Shown here: positions 47,449-57,619 of the stretch, one piece after another
Numbering within the stretch: position 1 is the stretch's first letter
How the letters are laid out: each line of letters begins with the position of its first letter
Source of the DNA: DASUAS01 sp963720765
GTDB lineage: Bacteria > Actinomycetota > Acidimicrobiia > IMCC26256 > DASPTH01
Assembly: GCA_963720765.1 (NCBI GenBank)
Contig: CAVRGS010000004.1
Span: 62,001 to 126,000 of the forward strand
Reading direction: 5' to 3'
Length of the DNA: 64,000 bases
Translations under genes and position numbers: made by a program
Notes under the pieces: generated by a model
What the model was told of the DNA's origin: nothing
The model's database searches: none
Seen by the model: the letters and a program-made list of their open reading frames with translations, nothing else

Positions 47449-48768
47449 GTGAGTCATCGACGTCTGGTCGTCGCGTTCGTGTCGGCATTCTGCGTGGCAT
47501 CGGTGGGGCTCGTCACCTCCACGGTGGGCGCAGGGGCGGCCGACGAGAAGCCCACTGCCACCGAGATCGGTGTCACCCCGACCGAGATCCGCATCGCGGT
47601 GATCGCCGACGTGGACACACCACTCGCACCCGGCGCCTACGCCGGCGCGCGTGACGCGGTGCAGGCGTGGGGCAAGTACATCAACTCGCAGGGTGGTCTC
47701 GCGGGCCGCAAGGTGGCCGTCGACTTCATCGACTCGAAGCTGAGCGGCGACGAGACGCGCAACGCGATCATCAAGGCGTGCCAGAACGACTTCGCCGTCG
47801 TCGGCACGGGCGCGCTCTTCATGAACAACGTCGACGACCTGGTGGCGTGCCCCGACCAGGCGGGCGCGAAGACCGGTCTGCCCGACGTGCCGGTGGTGAC
47901 GCTCTGGGAGGCGCAGCAGGCCTCGCCCGTGTCGTTCCCGATCACCGCGCCGTCGAAGGTGTTCACCGACCCGTCGGGTGACACGTACCAGGCGCGCGTC
48001 GGCCGCTTCCGCTGGTACCTGCAGAACGTCTCGAAGGACCTGCACGGCATGTTCCTGGTCGGCGCCGACCTGGAGGCACTCAAGACGGCTTCGATGCCGA
48101 TCTGGCTCGGCGCGCAGAAGGTGGGTGTGAAGAGCGACGGCGTCTACGACATCCACGGTGCCGACGGCCAGGACAAGTACCTGCCGATCGCGGCCGCGAT
48201 CAAGAGCGACGGCTCGACCATCGTGTCGAGTGCGGTGAACGACACGTCGCAGGCGTACATGCTCAAGGAAGCGTCGGTGCAGGGCGTGACCACCGTGAAG
48301 GTGTGGGACTGCACGTCGGCGTGCTACTCGAAGCGCTTCCTCGAGACCGCAGGGGCGAAGGCCGACGGCCAGTACGTCGACATGCCGTTCGTCCCCGCCG
48401 AGGAGGCCAAGTACTCGCCCGCGGTGAAGACGTACCTGAAGGCGGTCGGCGACGGCGTCGTCGACGGCAACGGCGAGCAGGCGTGGGCGGCCGCGCTGTT
48501 CTTCCGCGACGCGGTGAACGCGCTCGTGAAGCAGGACGGCGTCAACGGCCTGACGCGGGCGAACTGGTTGGCGGCGGCGAAGGAGATCCACAAGTTCGAC
48601 GCCGACGGGATGCTCGCCACGAGCGACATCCCCGCCAAGAAGGCGACGCCGTGCACGTCGCTGTTCCAGGTGAAGGGCGGCAAGTTCGTCCGGGTGTACC
48701 CGAAGAAGCCCGCGTCGTTCGACTGCAACGCGAAGAACGTCGTGACCGTGAAGCAGACCGGCAGCTGA
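47449..48768 (+). CDS. LivK-type substrate-binding protein of an ABC transporter
   Basis: A 439-residue exported protein: signal peptide at residues 1-30 (VVAFVSAFCVASVGLVTSTV, then GAGAA), then a Peripla_BP_6 fold starting TEIRIAVIADVDTPLAPG and GGLAGRKVAVDFIDSKL. There is no lipobox cysteine at the cleavage site, unlike typical actinobacterial LivK. Internal cysteines (CTSACYSKRF) may form a disulfide. The GTG at 47449 has AGGGGGGAGCGGA upstream. The paralogue at 59523 shares most motifs. Binding a small carboxylic or amino acid is inferred. Confidence 0.88.
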   Translation: MSHRRLVVAFVSAFCVASVGLVTSTVGAGAADEKPTATEIGVTPTEIRIAVIADVDTPLAPGAYAGARDAVQAWGKYINSQGGLAGRKVAVDFIDSKLSGDETRNAIIKACQNDFAVVGTGALFMNNVDDLVACPDQAGAKTGLPDVPVVTLWEAQQASPVSFPITAPSKVFTDPSGDTYQARVGRFRWYLQNVSKDLHGMFLVGADLEALKTASMPIWLGAQKVGVKSDGVYDIHGADGQDKYLPIAAAIKSDGSTIVSSAVNDTSQAYMLKEASVQGVTTVKVWDCTSACYSKRFLETAGAKADGQYVDMPFVPAEEAKYSPAVKTYLKAVGDGVVDGNGEQAWAAALFFRDAVNALVKQDGVNGLTRANWLAAAKEIHKFDADGMLATSDIPAKKATPCTSLFQVKGGKFVRVYPKKPASFDCNAKNVVTVKQTGS

Positions 48769-48791
48769 GCCGGCCGAGGAGGAGTCGAACG

Positions 48792-49693
48792 ATGAGCGGC
48801 GAGCTCGCAGACAAGGTCGCGTTGGTCACCGGCGCGAGCAAGAACATCGGCAAGGGCATCGCGCTCGAGGTGGGCGCGAGCGGCGCGGTGACGTACCTCA
48901 CCGCGCGGACGGTGGAGGACGTGCCCGGTCAGCTCGCCAGCCTGGCGCGCACCGCGGCCGAGATCGAGGCGGCCGGTGGTACCGCGATCCCCGTCGCGTG
49001 CGACCACACCGACGACGCGCAGGTGGAAGCGGTGTTCGACCGCATCAAGGCGGAGCAGGGTCGACTCGATGTCGTCGTCAACGTGGCGTCGCCCGACTTC
49101 TCGGAGATGGTCGGTGTCCCGTTCTGGGACCTCTCGTTCGACGCACATCAGCGCGTGCCTCGACATCGGACCGCGCTCCGACTACGTCACCACCGCGCTC
49201 GCCGCGCGCACGATGATGATCGAACAGGGCTCGCGGCGTGGTGATCAACATCTCGTCGCACGGCGCGGAGTCGTACCTCCTCTCGGTGCCGTACGGCGTG
49301 GGCAAAGCCGCCATCGACCGCGTCACGCGCGACACCGCGTTCGAGCTGCAGCCCCACGGCGTCGCAGTGGTGTCGTTGTGGCCGGGCCTCGTGCTCACCG
49401 AGGGGCTGTTGGCCAACACGGTGGAGACCGACGACGGCCGCCGCGAGCTGCACGGCCTCGACGTCAGCTTCGGCGAGACGCCCAAGTTCAACGGCCGGGC
49501 CGTGGTCGAGCTGGCGGCAGATCCGAAGATCCTCGAGCGCACCGGCGGCTCGTTCTGGACCGCGTCGCTGGCGCGGGAGTACGGGTTCACCGAGGACGAC
49601 GGCCACCTGCCCCCCGAGATGGCCAACTCGGTGCTCACCAGCATGGGTGACGACATGCCCGACTACTGGCGCGGCGTCGAGCGCGGCGCGTGA
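48792..49693 (+). pseudogene. Short-chain dehydrogenase/reductase, frame-disrupted
   Basis: The repaired 299-residue SDR has LVTGASKNIGKGIALEVGAS (NADP-binding), LDVVVNVASPDFSEMVG, VINISSHGAESYLLSVPYGV with the Tyr-x-x-x-Lys site (YGVGKAAID) and a C-terminal part like the SDR at 39955. Two extra bases interrupt it, near 49150 (after LSFD) and near 49225 (after EQGS). Length is two over a multiple of three, as expected. The ATG at 48792 has GAGGAGGAG upstream. It follows the livK-like gene by 24 bases. Confidence 0.78.
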
Positions 49694-49706
49694 GGGCGGA
49701 CCCAGC

Positions 49707-50900
49707 ATGACCGGCTGTCCCCACTTCCCCACCGTCACCGCCCAGAGCCTCGACCCCGACCCGTTGCTCGCGGAGTTGCGCGCCACCGAACCGGTGGTCC
49801 GCGTGCAGCTCCCGTTCGGCGAGCCGCTCTGGATGCTCACCCGCTACGAGGACGTGCGGGCGATGCTCGCCGATGCCCGGTTCAGCCGCACCGCGACCAT
49901 CGGCACCGACGTCGGGCGCATGGCGGAGTTCTTCCCCATCGAGGACTCCATCCTCGGCATGGACCCGCCCGGGCACACCCGCATCCGCCGGCTGGTCAGC
50001 GGCATCTTCACCGCCCGCCGCATGCAGGCGCTGCGCGGGCGGGCCCAGGAGATCGTCGACGGCCTGCTCGACGCGATGGAGCAGGCCGAGCAGCCGGTCG
50101 ACTTCGTGCAGGCGGTCGCGCTGCCGCTCCCGATCACCATGATCTGCGAGCTGCTCGGCGTGCCCTTCGAGGACCGCGTGCAGTTCAACGGCTGGGCCGA
50201 CATCTTCATGACGTCGAGCGGGCACAGCGTCGAAGAGCTCATCGACGCGCACGGCCAGCTCACCGCGTACCTCGCCGACATGATCGCCAAGCGGCGGGTC
50301 GAGCCGACCGACGACATCCTCGGCGCGCTGGTCGCCGCGCGCGACGAGGACCCGACCGTGATCTCCGAGGGCGAGCTGCAGTCGCTGCTGATGGCCATCC
50401 TGGTGGCGGGGTACGAGACCACCGCCAACCAGCTGGGCAAGTTCGTGCTCTGCCTGCTCGAGCGACCCGACCAGCTGCAGGTGCTCCGCGCACAGCCCGA
50501 GCTCATGGCCAACACGGTCGAGGAGCTGATGCGCTTCGTCCCGCTGAGCGCGGGATCCCAGCTCGCCTACCTCGCCACCGAGGACGTCGAGATCGGCGGC
50601 GTCCTCATCCGCGCCGGCGAGGGCGTGATGCCTTCGACCGCGTCGGCGAACCGCGACGAGTCCGTGTTCCCGCGCGCCGACGAGATCGACGTGGAGCGCA
50701 CGGACATCTTCCAGCTCGGGTTCGGTCACGGCTCGCACTACTGCCTCGGCGCCCACCTGGCGCGCGTCGAGCTGCAGGTGGCGCTCACCTCGCTGTTCGC
50801 CCGGTTCCCGAACCTGCGGCTGGCGCTACCGGCCGACGACGTGCCGTGGAAGGACGGCTCCGCGGTGTGGGGCCTCGAGGCGCTTCCGCTGCTCTTCTGA
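49707..50900 (+). CDS. Cytochrome P450
   Basis: A 397-residue soluble class I P450. It has the I-helix oxygen-activation motif VAGYETTANQL, the K-helix ExxR in VEELMRFVPL and the heme loop FGHGSHYCLGAHLARVEL with the axial Cys. It needs ferredoxin and reductase, not in the window. Hydroxylation of a terpenoid, steroid or fatty-acid-like substrate would suit the catabolic context; inference. The ATG at 49707 (MTGCPHFPTVTAQSLDPDPL) is preferred over the open frame to 49647. It lies 14 bases after the SDR. Confidence 0.9.
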   Translation: MTGCPHFPTVTAQSLDPDPLLAELRATEPVVRVQLPFGEPLWMLTRYEDVRAMLADARFSRTATIGTDVGRMAEFFPIEDSILGMDPPGHTRIRRLVSGIFTARRMQALRGRAQEIVDGLLDAMEQAEQPVDFVQAVALPLPITMICELLGVPFEDRVQFNGWADIFMTSSGHSVEELIDAHGQLTAYLADMIAKRRVEPTDDILGALVAARDEDPTVISEGELQSLLMAILVAGYETTANQLGKFVLCLLERPDQLQVLRAQPELMANTVEELMRFVPLSAGSQLAYLATEDVEIGGVLIRAGEGVMPSTASANRDESVFPRADEIDVERTDIFQLGFGHGSHYCLGAHLARVELQVALTSLFARFPNLRLALPADDVPWKDGSAVWGLEALPLLF

Positions 50901-50937
50901 GACCGCTGCTTCCAGTCACCCACTCGAGGAGGACGAC

Positions 50938-51707
50938 GTGCGAGGTCTGGCCGACAAGGTCGTGGTGATCGCGGGAGGTGGCTCCGGCATCGGAGAGGCC
51001 ACCGCGGTGCGGCTCGGTGAAGAGGGTGCACGGGTCGTGGTCGGCGATCTGGCCGCCGACAACGCCGAGAAGGTCGCGGCCGGGATCCGCGCGCGTGGTG
51101 GGCACGCCGTGGCGGTGCCCTTCGACATCTCGATCGACGAGAGCGTCGGCGCGCTGATGGCGGCCGCGCACGACGAGTTCGGTGGGGTCGATCTCCTGCA
51201 CGCGAACGCGGCCGACATGACCGAGGCCGCCATCCTCAGCGACACCGACGCCGTCGGCGTGGACCTCGGCGTGTTCGACCGCACGATCGCGGTGAACCTG
51301 CGCGGCTTCCTCCTGTGCACGCGTCACGCGATCCCGCGCATGCTCGAGCGCAACGGCGGCGCCATCGTCTACACCAGTTCGGCCACCGCCCACGTGGGGG
51401 AGCCCGAACGCCCGTCGTACGCGATGTCGAAGAGCGGCATCAACGCGCTGATGCGCCACGTGTCGGCGCGCTGGGGGCGGAGGGCATCCGCGCGAACTGC
51501 GTCGCGCCCGGCATGGTGCTGAGCAAGACGCTGCTCGAGCACTCCGACGAAGCCTTTCGCGACTTCGCGCTCAGCCTCGGACGCGTCGACCGCCTCGGCG
51601 AGCCCGAGGACATCGCCGCCGCGGTCGCGTTCCTCATGTCGGACGACGCGGGTTGGATCACCGCGCAGGTGATCAGTGTCGACGGGGGTTCGACGGTCCG
51701 GCCGTAG
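50938..51707 (+). pseudogene. Short-chain dehydrogenase/reductase, frame-disrupted
   Basis: The repaired 256-residue SDR has VVIAGGGSGIGEATAVRLGE, LHANAADMTE, the catalytic SYAMSKSGI and the typical end GWITAQVISVDGGSTVRP. The break lies in a run of five G near 51475 (WGAEGIRANCVAPGM needs six), an indel typical of homopolymers. Start is GTG at 50938 with GAGGAGGA upstream. It forms an apparent operon with the SDR and P450 genes. Confidence 0.8.
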
Positions 51708-51770
51708 GTCGGGCACCGAACCAGTGCGCTCGACGTTGTCATCGTGTCCCTCCACGGGAGGAGGTCACCG

Positions 51771-51845
51771 ATGACCGTCGAACAGATCCTCGCCGACTAC
51801 GCCCGCGACGAGCTGGACGCACGCCTCACCGGCATCTGGTTCTGA
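51771..51845 (+). CDS. 24-residue small open reading frame
   Basis: MTVEQILADYARDELDARLT then GIWF, preceded by GGGAGGAGG eight bases before the ATG, as strong a ribosome-binding site as any in the window. The upstream CCTCC could pair with the GGAGG, a possible way to hide the site. The 3' end overlaps the convergent flavodoxin gene by 20 bases. No known family; it could be a regulatory peptide or a chance frame. Confidence 0.35.
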   Translation: MTVEQILADYARDELDARLTGIWF

Positions 51846-52365
51846 GGGCGGCGGCGAGCTGCCCTCCCCATCGCCGCGCGTGTACGAGCTCGTCGTCGGC
51901 CAGCTCGTTCTCCTTCGTGACGACGAAGCTCTCCGGCTCGACGAGCAGCTCGCACCCGTGATGGCGAAGCCGCTTGGCGATGCCCTTCGAGGCCCGGCCG
52001 GTGACGAGCGGCGGGGCGCCGGCGCGGGTGTCGAACGCCGCGCCGAACGTCGGGAGCGTCTCGGTCTCGTCGAACCACTCACGCAGTCCGGGACCCTCGG
52101 CGTCGGGGTCGAGGTGGAGCTCGCTCCCCTCCTTGTCGGCGGCTTCGACCGCGGCGTGACGGGTCGACGGGCGCGTCATCCCGTGGGCGTGCGTCGGCCC
52201 GCCGACGACCACCAGATCGGTGCCATCGAGGGTGCCGTCCATCTCGCCGACCACGGCGACCACGGCATCGATGCCGCTCTCTTCGTCACGGAGTCCCTCC
52301 GCGATCGCGTCGGCGACGAGATGGGTGTTGCCGTACATCGACTCGTAGACCACGACTGCGCGCAT
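51826..52365 (-). CDS. Flavodoxin-domain protein
   Basis: A 179-residue protein with a flavodoxin-like N-terminus: VVVYESMYGNTHLVADAIAE is the FMN phosphate loop, and DLVVVGGPTHAHGMTRPSTR the second FMN loop. The C-terminus has KGIAKRLRHHGCELLVEP. Related single-domain proteins in actinobacteria resemble MioC/FldA-like or protoporphyrinogen-oxidase-like proteins; electron transfer to the nearby P450 is possible but unproven. Convergent with the preceding genes. Confidence 0.82.
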   Translation of the reverse strand: MRAVVVYESMYGNTHLVADAIAEGLRDEESGIDAVVAVVGEMDGTLDGTDLVVVGGPTHAHGMTRPSTRHAAVEAADKEGSELHLDPDAEGPGLREWFDETETLPTFGAAFDTRAGAPPLVTGRASKGIAKRLRHHGCELLVEPESFVVTKENELADDELVHARRWGGQLAAALRTRCR

Positions 52366-52425
52366 GCTCCGACCCTGACGTCGCCGGCTCGACGACGCCA
52401 GGGTCGAAGGTCACGACGGAACGGG

Positions 52426-52620
52426 TCAGGTGGTCTTCATCAGCTCGACGAGCTGGTCGATGGCCGCACCCCAACCGTCGGCGATGCGCGGTGAGCCAGT
52501 CGTCGGCGACGTCGAGCGCGACAGGCACGAGCTCGTAGGTCCGCACCCGCCGGTCTTGCTCGACGTCACCAGGCCGGCGCGTTCGAGCACCGAGAGGTGC
52601 TGGGAGAAGGACGGCAGCAG
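52426..52620 (-). pseudogene. N-terminally truncated ArsR-family regulator
   Basis: Only the recognition helix and wing remain: PSFSQHLSVLERAGLVTSSK, then RTYELVPVALDVADDWLTAH and GAAIDQLVELMKTT. The first helices of the winged helix-turn-helix are missing and no start codon fits. Two compensating single-base indels (near 52546 and 52488) also shift the middle. The 5' part has been replaced or lost exactly where the leaderless start of the divergent enoyl-CoA hydratase lies. Confidence 0.5.
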
Positions 52621-52623
52621 CCG

Positions 52624-52629
52624 TACGAT
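52624..52629 (+). promoter_or_regulatory. Candidate -10 element for the enoyl-CoA hydratase gene
   Basis: TACGAT ends six bases before the GTG at 52636 and there is no ribosome-binding site, so the message is probably leaderless. Confidence 0.45.
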
Positions 52630-52635
52630 CGCGTC

Positions 52636-53442
52636 GTGCCCGAGACGATCCTCACCGAGCAGCGCGGCGACGTGCTGCTGATCACGCTCAACCGGCCCGA
52701 GAAGCTCAACGCGTGGAACACGCGCATGGGCCGGGAGCTCAAGCAGGTGATCGGCGACGCCAATGCCGACGCCGGCATCGGCGCCATCGTGGTGACCGGC
52801 GCCGGCCGCGCCTTCTGCGCCGGCGCCGACATCGGCGACACGTTCGCCGATCGTGACGTGACCACCGCGTCGTCGGGTGCGGCGTCTGCCGGCGCGGACG
52901 TCGCGTACGAATGGGTGGAGCTCTGCCAGCGGTCGAAGCCGCTGCTCGCGGCGGTGAACGGCATCTGCATCGGTGTCGGGATCACGCAGATCCTCTGCTT
53001 CGACTCGATCCTCGCGTCCGAACAGGCGCGCTTCGGGATCGGCTTCATCAAGATCGGCCTCGTGCCCGAGCTCGCGGCCACCCGGTTCCTCACCGAACGC
53101 ATGGGACCGGGACGATCGCGGCTCTTCGCGCTCAGCGGCGACCTGTGGTCGGCCGACGAAGCGCTCGCCGCCAACCTCGTCGATCGCGTCGTGGTGCACG
53201 AGGATCTGGTCGAGGAGGCGGTCGACATCGCGGGCCGCATCGCGGCCAACCCGGCACCACAACTGCAGTGGACCAAGCAGTTGCTGCTCGAGAACGCGCT
53301 CGAGGCCGACCTGCGGACGGTGCAGGGACGCGAGATGGACGTCATCGGACGCGCGTTCACCACCGCCGAGCACGCGGAAGCGGTCCAGGCGTTCATCGAG
53401 AAGCGTCCGCCCGAGTTCCCACCGCGGGCTGCAATCCCCTGA
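52636..53442 (+). CDS. Enoyl-CoA hydratase/isomerase family protein
   Basis: A 268-residue crotonase-fold protein: LLITLNRPEKLNAWNTRMGR, VVTGAGRAFCAGADIGDTF (oxyanion-forming), ICIGVGITQILCFDSILA and a catalytic Glu region GLVPELAATR. Hydration or isomerisation of an unsaturated acyl-CoA is likely. The start is a leaderless GTG. A hairpin at 53470 follows the stop. Two related proteins are encoded at 32179 and 62408. Confidence 0.85.
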   Translation: MPETILTEQRGDVLLITLNRPEKLNAWNTRMGRELKQVIGDANADAGIGAIVVTGAGRAFCAGADIGDTFADRDVTTASSGAASAGADVAYEWVELCQRSKPLLAAVNGICIGVGITQILCFDSILASEQARFGIGFIKIGLVPELAATRFLTERMGPGRSRLFALSGDLWSADEALAANLVDRVVVHEDLVEEAVDIAGRIAANPAPQLQWTKQLLLENALEADLRTVQGREMDVIGRAFTTAEHAEAVQAFIEKRPPEFPPRAAIP

Positions 53443-53469
53443 GCCTCCCTCCCCGTAGTTCCGGGTGAC

Positions 53470-53490
53470 GCGCGGCCGACGCGGCCGCGC
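53470..53490. terminator. 9-bp GC-rich hairpin after the enoyl-CoA hydratase gene
   Basis: GCGCGGCCG and CGGCCGCGC pair around an ACG loop, 28 bases after the stop at 53442. No T-run follows. It is also just before the ribosome-binding site of the next gene, so it could act as a terminator or as a 5' leader structure. Confidence 0.45.
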
Positions 53491-53507
53491 ACCAGGAGGT
53501 GGTCACC

Positions 53508-54008
53508 ATGCAACATCTGACGACGGACAAGGTCCGCATCCCGGCGGTGCTGTGCGCCGCGGTGTTCGTGTTCGCGCTGCTCGGCACGGCCGGCGCCGGC
53601 GCCGCGACGAAGAGCACCGTGAAGGTCACGACGGTGCCGGGAGTCGGCGCGGTGCTCTCGAACCCCCGGGGACGCACGCTCTACACCCTCACCGACACGA
53701 GCGGTGCGGCTGTCGAGTGCTCCGGCGCGTGCGCGTCGGCGTGGCCTCCGTACACCGTGTCGGGAACCGCGAAGGCGAACGCGCCCAAGGGTGTGCAGTC
53801 GCTCGCGATCAACCGCGGCACGCACCAGGTCACCTGGAAGGGCCTGCCGCTCTACACCTTCAGCGGTGACACCGCCGCGAAGACCGCCAACGGCAATGGC
53901 CTCACCAGCTTCGGGGGAACGTGGAACGTCGTGAAGTCGACGAAGACGGCCGCGGCGAAGACGAGCGCACCGACGACCACGAGCAGCTCGGGCTACGGCG
54001 GGTACTGA
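53508..54008 (+). CDS. Secreted protein with Yx(FWY)xxD-like repeats (COG4315 type)
   Basis: A 166-residue exported protein: signal peptide with VLCAAVFVFALLGTAGAGAA, then two repeats, LYTLTDTSG and LYTFSGDTA, that carry the conserved tyrosine-aromatic-acidic pattern of this secreted-repeat family, and a CSGACASAWPP loop. The tail is Thr/Ser-rich (TTTSSSGYGGY). The family often has a lipoprotein cysteine; none is at the usual place here. Function unknown. The ATG at 53508 has AGGAGG upstream. Confidence 0.82.
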   Translation: MQHLTTDKVRIPAVLCAAVFVFALLGTAGAGAATKSTVKVTTVPGVGAVLSNPRGRTLYTLTDTSGAAVECSGACASAWPPYTVSGTAKANAPKGVQSLAINRGTHQVTWKGLPLYTFSGDTAAKTANGNGLTSFGGTWNVVKSTKTAAAKTSAPTTTSSSGYGGY

Positions 54009-54009
54009 T

Positions 54010-55827
<1,818 letters not shown>

Positions 55828-55875
55828 TGGCGCTCCCACGTTGGACGCGTGATCCGGTCGGACTCGACGCTCTCG

Positions 55876-55881
55876 TAGCCT
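55876..55881 (+). promoter_or_regulatory. Candidate -10 element for the first PIG-L gene
   Basis: TAGCCT ends six bases before the ATG at 55888; no ribosome-binding site. Confidence 0.4.
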
Positions 55882-55887
55882 GCCCCG

Positions 55888-56571
55888 ATGCCGGTCGTCT
55901 TGCACGTCTCGCCGCATCCCGACGACGAGGCGCTCGGTGCCCCGGCCACGCTCCTCCTGCTGCGCCGTGCCGGGTGGCACGTGGTGAACGCGGTGGTGAG
56001 CCTCGGGCGTCCCGACGAGCACGAGCGTCGTCGGGCCGAAGCGACGGAGGCGGCCCGGCGGGCGAGGTTCGAGCTCGTGCTGCCAAACGACGAGACGCAC
56101 GTCGACGCCCGGTTGTCGTCGTTGGTGCGAGCACACGCACCCGCGGTCGTGATCTCACCCTCCCCGCACGACGGGCACCCGACCCACGAAGCAGTCGGCC
56201 GCGCCACCGCAGCCGCGCTCGCGGCAACCCCGGACCCGCCGGTGTGGTGGCAGTGGGGGCTCTGGGCCGACCTGAGGTCCCCGACCATCTACGTGCCCTT
56301 CGACGTCGACGTGCTCGCCGACGCCCAACACGTGCTCGGCGCGTACGCAGGCGAGCTCGCCCGCAACGACTACTCGCGCCTGCTCGAAGCCCGCGCCGTC
56401 GCGCACGCGGTGTTGGGCAGCGAGCGCGTCTTCGGCTTCGGGAGCGCGCGGGCGTCGACGCTGCCCTACGCCGAGCTCCTGACCGAGCTCGTGCGCATCG
56501 GTGACGGCTGGAGTCCGCGTCCGGCGCGGTCGTTCGATCCCGCTGCGCCGGTCGGTCGGATCAACCGGTGA
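55888..56571 (+). CDS. PIG-L family deacetylase
   Basis: A 227-residue LmbE-like protein. VSPHPDDEALG is the zinc-binding HPDDE motif and SPHDGHPTHEAVG supplies the third His. Family members deacetylate GlcNAc in mycothiol, GPI or antibiotic precursors. The tail (RPARSFDPAAPVGRINR) is not like MshB. The substrate is unknown. The leaderless-type start lies 60 bases from the divergent MBL-GAF gene. A second, less canonical PIG-L gene lies at 58758. Confidence 0.87.
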   Translation: MPVVLHVSPHPDDEALGAPATLLLLRRAGWHVVNAVVSLGRPDEHERRRAEATEAARRARFELVLPNDETHVDARLSSLVRAHAPAVVISPSPHDGHPTHEAVGRATAAALAATPDPPVWWQWGLWADLRSPTIYVPFDVDVLADAQHVLGAYAGELARNDYSRLLEARAVAHAVLGSERVFGFGSARASTLPYAELLTELVRIGDGWSPRPARSFDPAAPVGRINR

Positions 56572-57416
56572 TGCTGCGCAGCGCGAGGCCGTCGGCGCCG
56601 TAGACGCCGAGCGGGTCGGCGCGCACCGCGTCGTCGAGCGCGTGGGCGTCGTCGCCCACGAGGATGCGCCACTCGTCGTTGCGCACACCGTCGAGGATGA
56701 TCGCCGCCGCCTCACCGGCGGAGACCGGCGCCTGCGCGCTGAACCCGTCGGACACCTCGCGCAGCGCCTCGGCCGCGGCTTCACCGTCGAGCACCCGCGT
56801 GGTGTTCGCCACGATTCCCGTCCCCACGTGCCCGGGCATCACGACGGCCACCTTCACGTGCGGCGCGTTGAGCCTGAGATCGGTGAGGAGCGCTTCGGAG
56901 AAGCCCTTCACCGCGAACTTGGCGGTGCTGTATGCGGTGTGCGGGACGTCGGGTCCGAGCGCAGCCCAGAACCCGTTCACGCTGCTCGTGTTCACGATGT
57001 ATCCGGCGTCGCTCGCGATGAGGAGGGGCAGGAACGCGCGACTGCAGTGGTACACGCCGCCCCAGCAGATCGCGAACGTGCGATCCCATGCGGCGCGGTC
57101 GTCGTTCACGAAGCTGTAGCCACCGGCGACGCCCGCATTGTTGAACAGCAGGTTCACGTGGTCACAACCGTGTCGCGCGACGACGTCGTTGCAGAAGCCG
57201 ACAACCTGGGCTTCGTCCGACACATCGCACCGGTGCGCGGTGACGCGCGGCATCGGGCGCGACATCGGCGGTCAGGGCCACCGTCTCGGCGAGGCTGGGC
57301 TCGTGCACGTCACAGGTGGCGACGTCGCATCCGGCAGTCGCGAGCTGGACGACCAGTTCCCGGCCCATCCCGCTCCCGCCACCGGTGACGACGGCCAGCC
57401 GACCGGCGATGTCCAT
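56561..57416 (-). pseudogene. Short-chain dehydrogenase/reductase, frame-disrupted
   Basis: The repaired 284-residue SDR has AGRLAVVTGGGSGMGRELVV, VNLLFNNAGVAGGYSF and the catalytic AYSTAKFAVKGFSEAL. The break lies near 57257: the start frame reads ALTADVAPD and the continuing frame PRVTAHRCDVSDE; one extra C explains it. Total length is one over a multiple of three. Convergent with the first PIG-L gene, overlapping by 11 bases. Confidence 0.78.
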
Positions 57417-57462
57417 GCCCCGCTCCTCCGGACAACCCTGCGCGTCGGGTCTCGACGAGTGG

Positions 57463-57536
57463 TGGAGCGGGTGACGGGAATCGAACCCGCGTTCTCAGCT
57501 TGGGAAGCTGATGTTCTGCCTCTGAACTACACCCGC
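57463..57536 (-). tRNA. tRNA-Gly (CCC)
   Basis: On the minus strand: acceptor GCGGGTG pairs with CACCCGC, the anticodon stem TCAGC/GCTGA encloses loop TTCCCAA with anticodon CCC, and the T-arm carries GTTCGATTC. A genomic CCA follows the discriminator base. 74 bases including CCA. It stands alone, between the SDR gene and the gene at 57620. Confidence 0.9.
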
Positions 57537-57619
57537 GTGCGTAGCTGAACGAGGGATCGTAGCCGTGACTCCGGTCGTTTCGTCCGGGACGAAGCGGACG
57601 GAAGCGCAGGTTCTTCGCG

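Noticed and set aside
49707..51707. Antibiotic biosynthesis cluster around the P450
   Set aside because: No polyketide synthase, NRPS, terpene cyclase or resistance gene is nearby; neighbours are CoA and SDR enzymes of catabolic type.
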